Positions 12,506 to 13,981 of a DNA stretch of 13,981 nucleotides are shown here, in pieces. Below the pieces are notes generated by a model, which worked only from the letters and a program-made list of their open reading frames with translations, ran no database searches and was not told the origin of the DNA. Numbering within the stretch: the stretch's first letter is position 1; every line of letters begins with the position of its first letter. The DNA is taken from contig DJEF01000028.1 of NCBI GenBank assembly GCA_002431285.1, positions 5,279 through 19,259 on the forward strand, in the 5' to 3' direction. Both the position numbers and the translations under genes were made by a program. This DNA is from Ruminococcaceae bacterium UBA5905. GTDB taxonomy: Bacteria; Bacillota; Clostridia; Oscillospirales; Acutalibacteraceae.

Positions 12506-13741
12506 ATGAATAAAAATTATATCACAGTGGCAGCACAAAACAGCACAGATGATTTCAGACGGACCGCACACTATGTATGCACGGGAAGACACGACGAGCT
12601 TATGATCCAAAAGGCCATCGACGACTGCATTCGTACCGACAAAAATCTGTATTTCTATAATGGCATATACCACATCGACGGTTTCTACGACTTTGGCGAC
12701 GGCGGTCCGCACACGGCACTGCGCTTTCCGAACGCGCACCGGGAGATACGCGTCATCGGGGAAAACCACGAATACGGTTTTACGCAGTCGTTTGACAACG
12801 GCGTTGTGTTGTATGTCTCCGGTGAAGCACTGGATACGATTGCCAACGCCGGCGCAGATGTTTTGAGGAGCGCCTGGACGCCGTTCGGCATCCAAAACGG
12901 CGCAAATCTCCATATCGAGAATCTCGCCGTTGTGTTGGCCGACAATCAGCACCCCATACGGTGCATTGATCTGCGCAGAACCGACCGTGTTGAAGTCAAA
13001 AATGTCTCCCTGATTTCCTACGGCGATGAGTTGGAAACCGTCGGAGCAGGGCTGAGCACCACCCCGTCCATCCCCGCCATCGGCTGTATCGGACTTACGA
13101 TGACCGACGGCAGCAACTATGATTACAGCAATTACACCAATGTGCAAACCTGGGGCTTCGACGAGGGTATCCAGGTCGGCGGCGAACACGTGGTCTGCAT
13201 CAATTGCGGCGCACAAATCGGCCGATACGGCTTCACCTTCGGCAACTATGCGTCAGGCTGCGGCTCAAACCATCCTATTACGCTGATCAACTGTCTGGAT
13301 GAGCGAAACATCAACCTGCCCTACTTCGGCAAGTGGTGCGGAGACGATTCCCCCACGGGAGAACGATTGATCGGTGGACAGGAGGTTACGCTGATCAGTT
13401 TTAATATTGAGCGCATAGAGAGCCAAACCCCCGGCGGAAAGCTGGGTGATCTCATGCGTGAAGAAATTCCCGGAACCTGGAGAGGCAATATAGATTTCAC
13501 CGCTCAATGTGCCTGGAACAGCGTAAACAGCAGGGAATTTCAGCTATGGGAAAATGACGGTTCCGGAAACGGAATAAAGACCAGAAACAATTGCCACAAG
13601 ACCGTGTGCACCACAGAGGAACGACTTTCCTACTACCCGACACTGGGACAACAGATTTTCGATACAAGCCTGAATAAACTGGCGATCTGCATTGACCCGC
13701 ATCGAAAACTATGGGTAGATTGTACTGGCAACAGCATTTGA
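12506..13741 (+). CDS. Right-handed beta-helix protein, pectate-lyase/tail-spike-like
   Basis: A 411-residue protein with the look of a right-handed parallel beta-helix. Its N-terminus (ITVAAQNSTDD, then YVCTGRHDELMIQKAID at 23-39 and YFYNGIYHIDG at 49-59) follows the pattern seen at the start of many helix proteins of phage and clostridia, where an 'ADYVCDGT.DE..IQ.AI' segment is followed by a 'G.Y.I' strand. The middle has repeated short strands (IHIENLAVVL-like, VEVKNVSLI, GFDEGIQVGG, VVCINCGAQI, PITLINCLDERN), the usual coils. The C-terminus (about 376-409: YYPTLGQQIFDTSLNK, then KLWVDCTG) resembles a capping motif of tail fibres and surface proteins. No signal peptide or membrane segment is seen. 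Catalytic residues cannot be assigned, so lyase or hydrolase activity is unproven. The ATG at 12506 has GGAGG 7 bases upstream; the frame is open further upstream but that part is intergenic. It is divergent from the AraC gene and probably controlled by it. Confidence 0.75.
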   Translation: MNKNYITVAAQNSTDDFRRTAHYVCTGRHDELMIQKAIDDCIRTDKNLYFYNGIYHIDGFYDFGDGGPHTALRFPNAHREIRVIGENHEYGFTQSFDNGVVLYVSGEALDTIANAGADVLRSAWTPFGIQNGANLHIENLAVVLADNQHPIRCIDLRRTDRVEVKNVSLISYGDELETVGAGLSTTPSIPAIGCIGLTMTDGSNYDYSNYTNVQTWGFDEGIQVGGEHVVCINCGAQIGRYGFTFGNYASGCGSNHPITLINCLDERNINLPYFGKWCGDDSPTGERLIGGQEVTLISFNIERIESQTPGGKLGDLMREEIPGTWRGNIDFTAQCAWNSVNSREFQLWENDGSGNGIKTRNNCHKTVCTTEERLSYYPTLGQQIFDTSLNKLAICIDPHRKLWVDCTGNSI

Positions 13742-13763
13742 GGCACCTCACAACCGCGACGAA

Positions 13764-13795
13764 AAAGAGCCATCGGCGATTGCCGACGGCTCTTT
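13764..13795. terminator. Bidirectional terminator after the beta-helix gene
   Basis: A 14-bp stem with one A-C mismatch (13764-13777 with 13782-13795, AAAGAGCC..CGGC/GCCG..GGCTCTTT) encloses a 4-base loop GATT. A/T runs lie on both sides. It lies 23 bases after the beta-helix stop and 25 beyond the subunit D stop, so it can serve both converging genes. Confidence 0.85.
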
Positions 13796-13819
13796 CTGTT
13801 AATCGGGGCAGCAATCCGG

Positions 13820-13981
13820 CTACTCCTCGGAGACGGCGGAGCGTTTCTGACGCTCCTTTTGCTGTTTGATCACCTTCAGGCGGGAAAAATCCTCCCGCTC
13901 CTTTTCCTCCAGCGCCTCGGTGATGTCCTTGATGGTGGTGCGGAACTGGGGAATCATCACGTTCTTCAATGCGTTAGCGCG
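13820..13981 (-). CDS. atpD: V-type ATP synthase subunit D, C-terminal fragment
   Basis: This is a partial gene cut by the window edge: the last 53 residues plus a TAG stop (13820-13822). The fragment begins RANALKNVMIPQF, continues through ALEEKEREDFSRLKVIK, and ends in a basic QQKERQKRS tail. This matches the C-terminal helix of V-type/A-type ATP synthase subunit D, where 'RRVNALE.V.IP....TI..I...L.E.ERE...RLK..K' is the conserved pattern. Subunit D is the central rotor stalk joining the V1 catalytic head to the membrane ring. In clostridia such complexes pump or use H+ or Na+. It is probably the last gene of a V-ATPase operon lying to the right. A terminator follows 25 bases beyond its stop. 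Confidence 0.88.
   Translation of the reverse strand, partial: RANALKNVMIPQFRTTIKDITEALEEKEREDFSRLKVIKQQKERQKRSAVSEE

Noticed and set aside
12503..13216. Minus-strand 237-codon open frame opposite the beta-helix gene
   Set aside because: It has no family resemblance and is antisense to a gene with a clear ribosome site and a beta-helix pattern.
13838..13860. GGAGCG/CGCTCC hairpin followed by TTTT on the plus strand
   Set aside because: It lies inside the coding end of the subunit D gene, and a stronger terminator for the beta-helix gene is already present at 13764-13795. Probably coincidental or a weak backup.
1..13981. CRISPR arrays, tRNA/rRNA genes, insertion sequences, toxin-antitoxin or defence cassettes
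   Set aside because: I looked for regularly spaced repeats, tRNA cloverleaf signatures, transposase motifs and small toxin-antitoxin gene pairs and saw none I could support.

Overview
The window reads as chromosomal DNA from a fairly GC-rich anaerobic Firmicute, most likely a gut-type Clostridia near the Oscillospiraceae/Ruminococcaceae. The reasons are a paired IscU-like scaffold and GGGtGRT protein (a typical clostridial pair), the pth-mfd gene order common in Firmicutes, the C-terminus of a V-type ATPase subunit D, and strong AAGGAGG ribosome binding sites. The family-level placement is inference. No tRNA, rRNA, CRISPR array, insertion sequence or transposase was seen.

Layout. Positions 1-2724 are read on the minus strand: an IscU-like Fe-S scaffold and the GGGtGRT protein form a two-gene operon with a near-consensus promoter (2785-2813) and a strong terminator hairpin (868-895). 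An alpha/beta hydrolase (120-824) lies just past that hairpin and ends at another terminator (81-107). Positions 2890-9696 hold a tightly packed minus-strand operon, pth - mfd - ybaK - 81-residue unknown - mnmA - fruK, with stop/start overlaps of 4 to 8 bases at three junctions. It combines translation fidelity (peptidyl-tRNA hydrolase, Cys-tRNA(Pro) deacylase, tRNA 2-thiouridylase), transcription-coupled repair (Mfd) and one sugar-phosphate kinase. A divergent promoter region (about 9697-9977) separates it from a plus-strand O-antigen-ligase-family membrane protein (9978-11366), which appears to use a non-ATG start.

Positions 11450-13795 form an accessory-looking module bounded by two bidirectional terminator hairpins: a minus-strand AraC-family regulator and a divergent plus-strand right-handed beta-helix protein. 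Their 118-base intergenic region contains promoters in both directions and an 8-bp inverted repeat placed where an AraC-type activator could switch between them. The beta-helix protein has no signal peptide, and both of its ends resemble modules of phage tail-spike and adhesin-type beta-helix proteins. The window ends inside the C-terminus of a V-type ATP synthase subunit D gene on the minus strand.

I found no complete new defence or mobile system. The least understood items are the beta-helix/AraC pair, the Fe-S scaffold/GGGtGRT pair, and the 81-residue protein between ybaK and mnmA.
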